Source: JBCBSS01 sp039819065 | Lineage (GTDB): Bacteria > Bacteroidota > Bacteroidia > Cytophagales > Cyclobacteriaceae | Direction: 5' to 3' | NCBI GenBank assembly: GCA_039819065.1 | Contig: JBCBSS010000117.1 | Coordinates: forward strand, 1 to 25,426 | Length of the DNA stretch: 25,426 nucleotides | Shown here: positions 1 through 7,489 of the stretch, one piece after another | How the letters are laid out: every line of letters starts with the position of its first letter | Numbering within the stretch: the first letter of the stretch is position 1 | The notes under the pieces: generated by a model | Databases searched by the model: none | Told to the model about the DNA's origin: nothing | The model's input: the letters and a program-made list of their open reading frames with translations, nothing else | Position numbers and translations under genes: made by a program

Positions 1-2
1 AA

Positions 3-513
3 ATGCCTTCTAAATATAAATTGACAACAGGTAATTCAAATATCTCCGGTCAATAAAAAATATCTTCTCAAAAAACTCCCTGGCAAAAGTGGTTGGACGT
101 ATGCTGAAATTCCGAAAATACCTCAAGATAGAAAAGCACACTTTGGTTGGGTGAGAGTAAATGGAAGCATCGATGATTACCCGCTCAATAAATTCAAACT
201 AATGCCTATGGGCAATGGCACTTTGTTTCAACCCGTTAAAGCTGCCATTAGAAAAAAGATAGGAAAAGAAGCAGGTGATCATGTTCAAATTTAACTTGAA
301 ATTGATCATACACCACTGGAATTAACTGAAGAACTAATAACGTGCTTTGATAATGAACCGCCTGAAGTACGAACCTTTTATAACTCCCTTACGCAAGACG
401 AACAAAAGTCCCATTTAGACTGGATTTACGATGCTAAAACTGATGACACCAAAACCAAGCGCATACTAGAAATGATGGACAAGCTGGCTCTTGGTAAAAG
501 ATTTTATGATTAA
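3..513 (+). pseudogene. Broken DUF1905/YdeI-family protein gene
   Basis: Frame 1 from about position 55 reads a continuous DUF1905-type domain (GKSGWTYAEIP, then LMPMGNG, then AAIRKKIGKEAGD), the fold of YdeI/OmpD-associated proteins. The second half reads HTPLEL, EEL, then SHLDWIYDAKTDDTK, RILEMMDKLALGKRFYD, which is the usual C-terminal tail of this family. An in-frame TAA at 292-294 cuts the domain between VQI and LEID. No start codon exists in frame 1: the ATG at 3 is in another frame and stops at 54-56, so the original start (probably near 52-60, just before KYLLKKLPG) has also been lost. Two independent lesions make it a pseudogene. The product would be a small cytoplasmic protein of uncertain role (YdeI-like proteins are linked to stress or bacteriocin protection). 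It ends 46 bases before the channel gene on the same strand. Confidence 0.7.
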
Positions 514-559
514 TCAAATCTGGCTATCTTGAGCTTTTTATGCATCCTAAATTAGCTGT

Positions 560-1486
560 ATGAAGCGCAAAGTTAGAGAATTTGTTGAAAGCACAGGATT
601 TCAAAATGTGGTTGTTTTTGCCATCATTGCATGCTCAGTGGTACTGGGTGTTGAGACGTTCTTTCACAAGCCGAACTTTTACTTCTCCATCATCGATATT
701 GGTTTTACACTGTTCTTCATAGTAGAAATCCTTTTAAGAATTATTGCGGCAGATAGCCTGCGCCAATTCTTCACGGTCTGTAGGGTAAAAGTCAAAAAGA
801 AAAAAACATCCTCATTTAATAAACTTCAATTTCTTTTTGAAGAAAAAGGTTTTTGGAATTGGTTCGATACTGCCATCGTAGTATTTAGCATTATTGGCTT
901 ATCGGCACACTGGGTGGAACATCCAGAGTTCTTTGTAGTAAGTAGGCTATTGAGGGTATCACGTATATTCAGACTACTCGAGATAAGTAGCGAGTTGCGC
1001 AATGTAGAACGTAAAATAGTTTCTATCATCCCTACTGTTTTCTCCTTTGCCTTATTGCTAGGAATTTTAATTTATATCTATTCCATCATAGGAGTCTATC
1101 TTTTTGGGCATAAAGCTTTCACTTATGGTGACTTTTCTGACCTTACCGGGGCAGCTCTTACCTTATTTCAATTAATGACTTTAGATAATTGGTCAGAAAT
1201 CATGACGGACGTCACAAACTCCAGCTATAACCACTGGTTCTCTAAAGGCTACTTTGTCAGTTTCATCATATTTACTGCCATTATCAGTTTCAATGTATTT
1301 GTGGCTGTACTTACTTCAAAAGTTCATGAGAAATTTCAGGAAGAAGATAAGCAAATGGCACGATCAATAGAGGAAGAAATAGAAGAATCGGAAGAAGAAA
1401 TTCTTAAAAACATGAATGTCTTACTCCAAGAAATTAAGGAACTCAGGGAAGAAGTTAAATCTCTTAAAAACAGTCAAAAGCAGTAA
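560..1486 (+). CDS. Voltage-gated cation channel, NaChBac-type
   Basis: A 308-residue inner-membrane six-helix ion channel subunit that should assemble as a homotetramer. Segments seen: S1 about 15-33, S2 42-62, S3 101-115 (with FD), S4 126-141 carrying arginines R129, R132, R135 and R138 at every third position (the voltage sensor), S5 153-182, a pore helix, and S6 230-252. The selectivity filter is T207-L-D-N-W-S-E213. Known bacterial sodium channels have TLESW here; the acidic pair D209 and E213 recalls calcium-selective filters. After S6 an acidic, heptad-rich stretch (about 258-305) predicts the four-helix coiled coil typical of this family. The S2-S3 linker (about 63-100) is longer than usual and contains a KVKKKK cluster. 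The ATG start at 560 has no clear ribosome binding site. The family assignment is firm; ion selectivity is inferred. Confidence 0.93.
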   Translation: MKRKVREFVESTGFQNVVVFAIIACSVVLGVETFFHKPNFYFSIIDIGFTLFFIVEILLRIIAADSLRQFFTVCRVKVKKKKTSSFNKLQFLFEEKGFWNWFDTAIVVFSIIGLSAHWVEHPEFFVVSRLLRVSRIFRLLEISSELRNVERKIVSIIPTVFSFALLLGILIYIYSIIGVYLFGHKAFTYGDFSDLTGAALTLFQLMTLDNWSEIMTDVTNSSYNHWFSKGYFVSFIIFTAIISFNVFVAVLTSKVHEKFQEEDKQMARSIEEEIEESEEEILKNMNVLLQEIKELREEVKSLKNSQKQ

Positions 1487-1554
1487 ATACCTTAAGATTT
1501 AAAAATTTATTCTTTTCAACCGATTGCAGTAATTTTTAATGGCTGTCTGCTTCT

Positions 1555-1705
1555 ATTTTTATCATATTTTTCACAGGCAAATATCATCAACCCATCATTG
1601 AGTAAAGGATCTTTATGTTTCTGGGTATGAAAGACTCCACCGCAATAGCAGAAAGATTGGGAGATGTCCAATGCTTCAGATTCCTGAGTGCTTACAAAAC
1701 AACAT
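1555..1705 (+). pseudogene. Fossil fragment of a nucleotide cyclase gene
   Basis: Frame 1 reads FFTGKYHQPIIE, a stop, then RIFMFLGMKDSTAIAERLG followed by CFRFLSAYK. This aligns almost residue for residue with positions 170-212 of the intact cyclase encoded at 7490-8599 (FFTGRYHHPKKEQRIFMFLDM, KSSTTIAEQLG, YFNLLQDYY). Here the first catalytic aspartate of FLDM is glycine. Similarity fades on both sides and stops appear at about 1537, 1603 and 1714. It is the join between the last membrane helix and the catalytic domain of a decayed paralogue, non-functional. The surrounding 1487-2172 stretch holds no intact gene. Confidence 0.8.
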
Positions 1706-1980
1706 TCTTCTCCTTTTAATGCTTATTGGCATAGCCAACTAATACTTCATCATAATCCAAGCATACCCTCTTTCAATCCCTTAGTATCTCTGAGCAGTTT
1801 TGTAATAAGCCCTATCCCGCAATATCAATGCCTTTTGAATCAGGGTGAATCGATAAAGACCCAATCATTCTCTTGATCATGGGTAATCTGACTCTTACCA
1901 AGCTCTCATGCATTTCAAAATCATGCATATCACATAAAACTACTATTAGAAATCAGCTTTCCTAGCGTTTGTACGATTAC

Positions 1981-2053
1981 TTATTTATTAACCCTATCGA
2001 ACAATGCCACGCATTCCACATGATGTGCTTGTGAGACTCAAAACAGATTTTTA
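1981..2053 (-). pseudogene. Fossil of a coding 3' end, possibly an RNA methyltransferase
   Basis: Read on the minus strand this ends VSQAHHVECVALFDRVNK and a TAA stop at 1981-1983. It resembles the C-terminus of TrmA/RlmD-type uracil-5 methyltransferases (HxE, then LFxRVK), but only some 18 residues are recognisable and an in-frame TGA lies just before them. A second, more decayed copy of the same 52 bases lies at 4169-4220. The methyltransferase label is tentative. Confidence 0.35.
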
Positions 2054-2172
2054 TGTCAGGAGCTATCTCGGGCATGCCCTTACCCTCCATACCGGAAGCA
2101 AGCTTTGATCTTATCTGATCCTCATTGTTTATTCTTTTTTTGCTATTTTCAACCACCTAAACTTTTGAAAAT

Positions 2173-3471
2173 ATGCGATCCTTCTTGCTCACATTAATCA
2201 CTATCCTCATCTCCGGCAACTCCATTGTACTTGCTCCGGTAATCGACACTGAGAAAATCGAGGCAGATGTAGACTACCTGGTAGACCTGTACAAGTCCAT
2301 TCATCAGCTCCCGGAGTTGTCATTGCAAGAAAAGGAAACATCTAAAAGGCTTGCTGATGAGCTAAGAAAAGTTGGGTTTGATGTCACCGAAAATTTCGGT
2401 GGTTATGGGATAGTAGGCATATTAAAAAATGGAAAAGGCCCCACCATTCTATACAGAACAGATATGGATGGGCTTCCTATGTATGAAAAGACGGGATTAC
2501 CCTATGCCAGTAAGGTGGAAGTACCTTACAATGGTGGTACGGTAGGGACTATGCATTCTTGCGGGCATGATATTCATATGGCCAATTGGGTAGGTACTGC
2601 CAGGTACATGGCTCAAATTAAGGATCAGTGGAAAGGGACATTGATGTTTGTGGGGCAACCGGCCGAAGAAATAGGCGTCGGCGCCAAGATGATGTTGGAC
2701 GCCGGCCTATATGAAAAGTTTGGCGTACCGGATTATGGCATAGGATTACACAGTAGCCCTACCCTTCCGGCAGGGACAGTAGGCCTTTCCGAAGGCTATA
2801 CCATGGCTACTGCTGAATTCGCCGACATCAAAGTATTTGGCGTGGGAGCGCATGGAGCATCACCCCACATGTCAATAGACCCTATTGTAGTCGCTTCTAT
2901 GATTGTGATGGATCTCCAAACCATCGCCAGTAGAAGTGTGAAGCCTGTAGATGATGTGGTGGTCACCGTTGGTGCCATTAAGGGCGGTACAAAGCACAAC
3001 ATCATTCCGGATGAAGTGACCTTGCAGTTGACCATTCGTACGTTTACCGAAGAGGTGCGGCAATTAGTACATCGAAGGATAGAAGAGATATCCAGAGGCA
3101 TTGCCATTGCTGCCGGACTTCCAGAGGAGAAGATGCCGGAAGTAACGTTTAACACCGCTTATACACCTGCCAATTACAATGACCCAAGCCTGATCAACAG
3201 CATGCGACAATCCGCCTCTAAAGTCATCAAACCCGATTTGGTCATGGAAGCCGAACCTCAAATGGTTGCGGAGGACTTTTCCCTTTATGCTAAGACCAAG
3301 CATAAAGTACCTACGGTACTGTTTTGGTTAGGTACGGTACCTGATCATCGTATTCAGTCCGGGGATTTGCCGGGACTGCATTCTCCTTTTTATTATCCTG
3401 AACCGGCCAAGTCACTGGAAACTGGAGTAGCTGTAGTCAGTCAGTCTATGGTAGATTTGTTTAATAAGTAA
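2173..3471 (+). CDS. Secreted M20D-type amidohydrolase / carboxypeptidase
   Basis: A 432-residue metal-dependent hydrolase of the M20D family (aminoacylase, hippurate hydrolase and IAA-amino acid hydrolase relatives) that cleaves N-acyl amino acids or similar amides. An N-terminal hydrophobic stretch (about 1-21) is a likely signal peptide, so the enzyme acts in the periplasm or outside. Metal-site motifs are complete: RTDMDGLP at 95-102, SCGHD with C130 and H132, the PAEE pair E165/E166, GLH with H193, and a late H403 in LPGLHSPF. The middle of the protein is the dimerisation lid domain (GAHGASPH). Length is normal for the family. The gene stops six bases before the end of the convergent gene, so the two share their 3' boundary. 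The exact substrate cannot be told from sequence. Confidence 0.9.
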   Translation: MRSFLLTLITILISGNSIVLAPVIDTEKIEADVDYLVDLYKSIHQLPELSLQEKETSKRLADELRKVGFDVTENFGGYGIVGILKNGKGPTILYRTDMDGLPMYEKTGLPYASKVEVPYNGGTVGTMHSCGHDIHMANWVGTARYMAQIKDQWKGTLMFVGQPAEEIGVGAKMMLDAGLYEKFGVPDYGIGLHSSPTLPAGTVGLSEGYTMATAEFADIKVFGVGAHGASPHMSIDPIVVASMIVMDLQTIASRSVKPVDDVVVTVGAIKGGTKHNIIPDEVTLQLTIRTFTEEVRQLVHRRIEEISRGIAIAAGLPEEKMPEVTFNTAYTPANYNDPSLINSMRQSASKVIKPDLVMEAEPQMVAEDFSLYAKTKHKVPTVLFWLGTVPDHRIQSGDLPGLHSPFYYPEPAKSLETGVAVVSQSMVDLFNK

Positions 3472-3477
3472 GCGCCA

Positions 3478-3951
3478 CTACAAAGTAAATTCGCAACTCG
3501 GCTTGTCTTTATTAAGCCTAAAGAATTGTCTCTTGCCGTTATTCACTTTAACCACATTATACTGGTCGGGAAATAGCTCCATCAGGTAATCAGCCTTAAG
3601 GCGGCATGACTTCCATTTTTCATGTGAGTTCAGGCTCAAGGTAATCCAGTAGCTATCGCGTTCCAAGGTGGCTTCTTTAAGGCTAAATCCTATTGCTTGT
3701 CCATTGATCTCAAGCTCGATTTTTTTCCGAAAGTACGCTTCTATCGCTAATCTATTGTCAGCTGGGAAATCTGCTTCAGTGGAAGGTCTAAAGGATTTGG
3801 AATCATTTCTAATGGCATCTTGCAGATTGTCTGTAAAGACTTTTATCCTCATCTGCTGCTCATCGATTTCCAAGGTAGAAACATAAACCGTGTGAATGTA
3901 ATTGGCATCGGCAAATAATAGATAAAAGGGAATGCAGAGCATGGAAATCAT
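3478..3951 (-). CDS. DUF6702-like small exported protein
   Basis: A 157-residue protein with a short hydrophobic N-terminus (about 1-14), probably a signal peptide. The body reads IHTVYVSTLEID, then IKVFTDNLQDAIRN, then YFRKKIELEINGQAIGF and a C-terminal part rich in beta-strand-like residues. This pattern of a short, His-containing, exported protein with a KVFTDDLE-like motif matches the DUF6702 family common in Bacteroidota, where it often sits near peptidase genes. The function of that family is not known. The gene is convergent with the M20 amidohydrolase, with six bases between the two stop codons. No catalytic motif is visible. Confidence 0.72.
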   Translation of the reverse strand: MISMLCIPFYLLFADANYIHTVYVSTLEIDEQQMRIKVFTDNLQDAIRNDSKSFRPSTEADFPADNRLAIEAYFRKKIELEINGQAIGFSLKEATLERDSYWITLSLNSHEKWKSCRLKADYLMELFPDQYNVVKVNNGKRQFFRLNKDKPSCEFTL

Positions 3952-3980
3952 AGTCGATTACTTAATGGTAGAAATTAAAA

Positions 3981-4055
3981 GTGGGTGTCTCAAAAGCTGT
4001 CTTTTCGATCCAGATTGATCGGTATTACATTTAAACAGGTTTTTAAGACACACTC
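3981..4055. repeat. Palindromic repeat element, internally deleted copy
   Basis: The left end reads GTGGGTGTCTCAAAAGC followed by TGTCTTTTCGA. The right end is an imperfect inverse with TTTTTAAGACACAC, preceded by ATTTAAACAGG. Both arms match the arms of the full elements at 8652-8791 and 19086-19216, but the core palindrome (GAGAAATCTTAC and its inverse) is missing, so this copy is about 75 bases. It lies upstream of the DUF6702-like gene. Confidence 0.7.
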
Positions 4056-4168
4056 ATGCAATGGCATCAGCCATTTTTCACTTACAATTTACAGTTTTTA
4101 GTATTACCACACCGTTTTGGTTTAGAAATAGTGAGGTTTTAGGGATCGAATGGATGACTTGACTTGAG

Positions 4169-4220
4169 CAAAGCCGCACATGTTACATGATTCATCTTTG
4201 AGACTCAAAACACCATTTTA
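4169..4220 (-). repeat. Second copy of the 52-base fossil seen at 2002-2053
   Basis: The segment aligns without gaps to 2002-2053 at roughly three-quarters identity, sharing GAGACTCAAAAC exactly. On the minus strand it reads VSKMNHVTCAALL against VSQAHHVECVALF in the other copy. No open gene is attached. The rest of 3952-4266 holds only the palindromic element and a terminator. Confidence 0.45.
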
Positions 4221-4247
4221 TTAATCCAGAATCGTCTTGTTAAAACC

Positions 4248-4265
4248 AGGGGTTGGCCAACCCCT
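4248..4265 (-). terminator. Perfect 18-base palindrome, likely terminator
   Basis: AGGGGTTGGCCAACCCCT is a perfect palindrome starting one base beyond the TAG stop of the minus-strand dehydrogenase at 4267. On the minus strand it is followed by GGTTTT, a weak T tract. A strong GC-rich hairpin right after a stop suggests transcription termination. Confidence 0.6.
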
Positions 4266-4266
4266 A

Positions 4267-5184
4267 CTACTCAATCTTAATCACCACATTCCCACGCTTC
4301 CGCCCCTTATCTACATATTCATGGGCCTCAACGATTTGATCCAAAGAGAACTTCATGTCAATGTATGGCTTAATTTCCAGTAGATCGGCCATTTGCTTGA
4401 GCTCCAATAGGTCACCCATTCTTTCATTGGTTAACATCTTAACGGAAACAAAAACACCATTTTTCTGAAGTACTTTCTTCGCCGCTGATTGGGTTGTTTT
4501 CCCAACAGCATCGAAAACAATATCAAAACCCGATGATACCGTGGTGTAGTCATGCTTCTTATAGTCAATGACTGCGTCAGCTCCCAGAGATTGCACCATA
4601 GCGATATTATTCGTACTGCAAACCCCTGTTACAGACTGCCCCAGGTGATGGGCCAATTGAATAGCGTAACTCCCAACACTGCCGGAAGCCCCGTAGACAA
4701 GCACCTTTTTGGTCAGGTTAATCTTCGCTTTCTTCAGCAGGAACAACGCAGTCATTGCTCCTACAGGTAATGCCGCTGACTCCTCGAAAGTAAGGTTTAA
4801 GGGTTTCTTAGCTACAACGCCAGACTTCCAAGATTCTGGAACACATACGTATTCAGCATAAGATCCGGTGGGAAGCATGGTAGTGGTTCCGAAAACCTCA
4901 TCTCCCCTTTCGAATTTTGTTACCCTATCGCCTACCGCTTCCACCACACCGGCAAATTCATGTCCTAAGATTTTCTTTTTAGGTTTAAAAAGACCGAAAA
5001 TCAGTCGGGCTGGTAACCAAAAGAGTGGCGGAAAATCGGATGCCCGCAATCGAATGTCTCCTGCGGTGACAGTGGCATATAGCACTTTGACCAGGATTTC
5101 GTTTGCTTTTGGGGTCGGTTTTTCTATTTCAGCCAGCTTCAAAACAGAAGGAGGACCATAGGATGTATAAACTGCTGCTTTCAT
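4267..5184 (-). CDS. Quinone-oxidoreductase-like NAD(P)-dependent dehydrogenase (MDR)
   Basis: A 305-residue member of the medium-chain dehydrogenase/reductase superfamily, of the zinc-free quinone oxidoreductase type. The N-terminal GroES-like domain contains KAAVYTSYGPP and GHEFAGVVEAVG (74-85). The Rossmann domain carries YGASGSVGS (164-172), the nucleotide-binding loop, and LGADAVIDY. The cysteines that hold structural zinc in alcohol dehydrogenases are absent, which fits the NADPH:quinone reductase or enoyl-reductase-like branch. It should be cytoplasmic and reduce an activated double bond or quinone with NADPH. The gene has its own terminator hairpin and is separated by 158 bases from the upstream SDR-like gene, so it need not be co-transcribed. 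The precise substrate is unknown. Confidence 0.9.
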   Translation of the reverse strand: MKAAVYTSYGPPSVLKLAEIEKPTPKANEILVKVLYATVTAGDIRLRASDFPPLFWLPARLIFGLFKPKKKILGHEFAGVVEAVGDRVTKFERGDEVFGTTTMLPTGSYAEYVCVPESWKSGVVAKKPLNLTFEESAALPVGAMTALFLLKKAKINLTKKVLVYGASGSVGSYAIQLAHHLGQSVTGVCSTNNIAMVQSLGADAVIDYKKHDYTTVSSGFDIVFDAVGKTTQSAAKKVLQKNGVFVSVKMLTNERMGDLLELKQMADLLEIKPYIDMKFSLDQIVEAHEYVDKGRKRGNVVIKIE

Positions 5185-5220
5185 TGGACCAATGTTTGAC
5201 CTATCGAATCATATAACCTA

Positions 5221-5265
5221 CTAAAGCAACTTGGCTTTAGCCTACAATCTAAAGCTTCAAGCTTT
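5221..5265 (-). terminator. Two adjacent hairpins after the SDR-like gene
   Basis: CTAAAGC...GCTTTAG (5221-5240) and AAAGCTTCAAGCTTT (5251-5265) are neighbouring inverted repeats in the 158-base gap between the two minus-strand oxidoreductase genes. They could end transcription of the SDR-like gene or be a short repeated palindrome. There is no clear T tract. Confidence 0.35.
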
Positions 5266-5342
5266 GTTCCCAAATTTATCATCGCTTGTTCGGATGACGT
5301 GTTGGGAAAGATAATTTGTATTGGGGCATTATTTTTCACCGC

Positions 5343-6206
5343 TTAGCTCTTATTGAGTTGATCTACTTCCCAGATAAAAAAAGACTGTAGCCTGTGTACA
5401 CCATGTCTTGGAGCAATGTTGTCCTGCCCCATCATGGTAAGAAAGAATTCTATCGGACCATAGGTTTTCGATGAAGTAAATACCCTCATTAAACGCGTAG
5501 TCAATTTCCTGATCCAATCGGGCAGATGTACGATCTTAACTGGTCTCATCCATGTTTTTAGCGCCATTTCGGCTATTTCGTTTTGAGTCAGAATATCGGG
5601 GCCTCCTACCACTAGTTCCTTTTGCTTAGTACCTATTGACTCGACGATTGCTTTGGCCAAATCAGCACCATGAATTGGGTTAAGCTTGTAGTTACCGTTG
5701 CCAAAAAGGTACACTTTCCCTTTTTTGGCCATGTCGAGGAAATCTTTCATATCAGAGAAGAATCCATTCGGACGAACAATCAGATACTCTAATCCCGAGT
5801 TCTTTAATTCATCAACGAATCTTTCTTTGGCCTCCATAATTTTTAGATGTCGCATCTTTTCTCCATTGATTACCGACACATAAATGAATTGCTTAACTCC
5901 GGACCTCCTCACCTCGTTGAGTAAATTCATATTGGCTTGATAATCTACATCCATATATGTAAGACCATCTTTCTGTCGGGTAATTCCGACGGTTGATATC
6001 AAGACATCTGCGTCCTGAAGTTGTCCACTGAGCGACGTGGCATCGGTGACTTCAGCTTTTATTATTTGTCCCGGCTCCAGACCTTGCTCCCTCAGCCGCT
6101 TCTCATTTCTGGCAATAGCCTGAAAAGGAATATTCAGGCTTTGCAATTCTTTGACCAGGTGACCACCCAAGTATCCGGTAGCTCCTGCTATGATTATCTT
6201 TTTCAT
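5343..6206 (-). CDS. NAD(P)-binding SDR-like protein (NmrA/NDUFA9 type)
   Basis: A Rossmann-fold protein of about 287 residues from the atypical short-chain dehydrogenase group. The glycine motif IIAGATGYLGGHL lies at the N-terminus, followed by DADVLISTVGI and QFIYVSVINGEKM, which are typical of NmrA-like or complex-I-subunit-like NAD(P)H binders. The usual SDR YxxxK catalytic pair is not evident, so it may sense or bind the cofactor, or modify a membrane or quinone-linked substrate. The open frame extends to a TTG at 6213-6215, but the ATG at 6204-6206, which puts MKKIIIAGATG at the start, is the more natural start and is used here. It lies 20 bases downstream of the beta-lactamase-like gene and may be read with it. 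Confidence 0.87.
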   Translation of the reverse strand: MKKIIIAGATGYLGGHLVKELQSLNIPFQAIARNEKRLREQGLEPGQIIKAEVTDATSLSGQLQDADVLISTVGITRQKDGLTYMDVDYQANMNLLNEVRRSGVKQFIYVSVINGEKMRHLKIMEAKERFVDELKNSGLEYLIVRPNGFFSDMKDFLDMAKKGKVYLFGNGNYKLNPIHGADLAKAIVESIGTKQKELVVGGPDILTQNEIAEMALKTWMRPVKIVHLPDWIRKLTTRLMRVFTSSKTYGPIEFFLTMMGQDNIAPRHGVHRLQSFFIWEVDQLNKS

Positions 6207-6226
6207 TTTATTCAATTTAGAGTCTA

Positions 6227-7318
6227 TTAGAATTCGTTTTTCATGATGGTTTCCAAGGTATTATTAAGCGGCGCCCAATCTTGTTGATTACTCAAGAGAA
6301 TAATGATACTATTGGATTCTGGCAGAAGGGCTATGATCGATGAGAACCCATCAATGTTACCGCCGTGATTGTAAAAGAGGGTACCTTCGATCGAAATAGT
6401 AAACCAACCCATCCCTGAAGTGAAGAAGTCATCCTGGCCAAAAGGAGCTGCAAATACATCAGCTTTTTCGGCTGTTGTCAAAAATTGACTTCCTAGTAAA
6501 GCGTCACCCCAGATTTCAAGATCATCAATGGTACTTACCAAATCCCCGGCACTGTAGGCCAGTTGCATTTGGTAGGGAGCCACTTCAGTGTTTCCCAAGT
6601 AGCCTTTGGCAAAACCCTGCCCGGCAATGATATTTTCTCCTCTTGAGGTGTTAGCTAACCCCAACGGGTCGAATACTTTTTCTTGTAAGTAATCATGATA
6701 GTTCATTCCCGATAACTCCTCTATCAGGATACCTAAAATCAGATAGTTTGAGTTAGAATATGACCATTGAGTACCAGGCTCGAATAATAGCCCATCCTCG
6801 GCACTAGATTCCTTAAGAATATCATAGATATCATCGGGAGTAAAGAATTGGCCTTGGTTATTTACCGCGTCCTCTATCGGACTTATATAATCGGGAATTC
6901 CTGAATAGTGAGTAAGCAAATGTCTCAAGGTAATTTTATCACCATGAGCATATTCAGGATCAAAATCACTAATCGTTTGGTCATAACTATCGATTAAACC
7001 ATCGCGCTTGAGTGATACAATGCCCATAGCGGTAAAAGCCTTTGTCATTGACCCAATTCTGTAGGTAAGAGAAGGATCATTTTGAACGCCGTTGGCAATA
7101 TCGGCCATCCCGAACCCTTGTCTTAACAGGTCGGTATTTCCCTTTCTAATCAGTACACTACCTGAAAATCCAACCTCCTCCAGATAAGCTTCTGCAGAAA
7201 CATATTCAGTTAAAAGAATAGGTTCAGGAGCGTCTGTGTCATCATCATTACAAGCACTCATAGCTACTACGAGTGCGACCGTAATTAAAAGCGTCATTTT
7301 TTTCATTAGAGTCATCAT
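6227..7318 (-). CDS. Serine beta-lactamase-fold lipoprotein (class C-like hydrolase)
   Basis: A 363-residue serine hydrolase of the beta-lactamase/D-aminopeptidase-esterase group. A signal peptide ends in the lipobox VAMSAC (Cys23), so it should be a lipoprotein facing the periplasm or cell surface. The catalytic motifs are all present: SMTK (S90, K93) as the SxxK nucleophile motif, YSN (Y187-N189), and HGG (H318-G320) in place of KTG. This combination is typical of class C-related esterases and peptidases rather than true resistance enzymes, so an antibiotic-resistance role should not be assumed. ATG codons at 7318 and 7303 are both possible starts; the second gives a cleaner signal peptide (MKKMTLL). 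It lies 20 bases upstream of the SDR-like gene, suggesting a two-gene unit. Confidence 0.9.
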   Translation of the reverse strand: MMTLMKKMTLLITVALVVAMSACNDDDTDAPEPILLTEYVSAEAYLEEVGFSGSVLIRKGNTDLLRQGFGMADIANGVQNDPSLTYRIGSMTKAFTAMGIVSLKRDGLIDSYDQTISDFDPEYAHGDKITLRHLLTHYSGIPDYISPIEDAVNNQGQFFTPDDIYDILKESSAEDGLLFEPGTQWSYSNSNYLILGILIEELSGMNYHDYLQEKVFDPLGLANTSRGENIIAGQGFAKGYLGNTEVAPYQMQLAYSAGDLVSTIDDLEIWGDALLGSQFLTTAEKADVFAAPFGQDDFFTSGMGWFTISIEGTLFYNHGGNIDGFSSIIALLPESNSIIILLSNQQDWAPLNNTLETIMKNEF

Positions 7319-7400
7319 ATTTTGTGTTTAAGAATGAATGATGAATCAAAATTGAGCTAACGCGCTTCGGTATTCGTCTTGGATTATATGATGGGACTAG

Positions 7401-7422
7401 AAAATGAAAATCAGGACTTTTT
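7401..7422 (-). repeat. Tail block shared with the AraC-type regulator gene
   Basis: These 22 bases match 11011-11032, the stop codon region and immediate downstream sequence of the TolB-TPR-AraC gene, with a single mismatch. The shared core is TCAGGACTTTTT. Some weaker similarity continues to the left (ATGATGG). It is probably the 3' end of a decayed paralogue of that regulator lying just upstream of the beta-lactamase-like gene. The remaining sequence of the 7319-7489 gap shows nothing else. Confidence 0.45.
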
Positions 7423-7489
7423 GAGGAGATGACCTGATTGGTGTTTGGGAAGTTGATTTAAACAGCTAGTGAATCAGATTCAGTATCTC

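Noticed and set aside
1688..1876. 62-residue plus-strand open frame
   Set aside because: It begins in the cyclase fossil in another frame and shows no protein-like pattern.
2796..3155. 119-residue minus-strand open frame
   Set aside because: It is antisense to the M20 amidohydrolase and has the skewed composition of a shadow frame.
6207..6215. TTG start of the SDR-like gene three codons upstream
   Set aside because: The ATG at 6204-6206 gives the usual MKK start directly before the glycine motif.
6227..7318. Antibiotic-resistance beta-lactamase
   Set aside because: The motifs SMTK, YSN and HGG with a lipobox fit the large esterase/peptidase branch; nothing indicates antibiotic hydrolysis.
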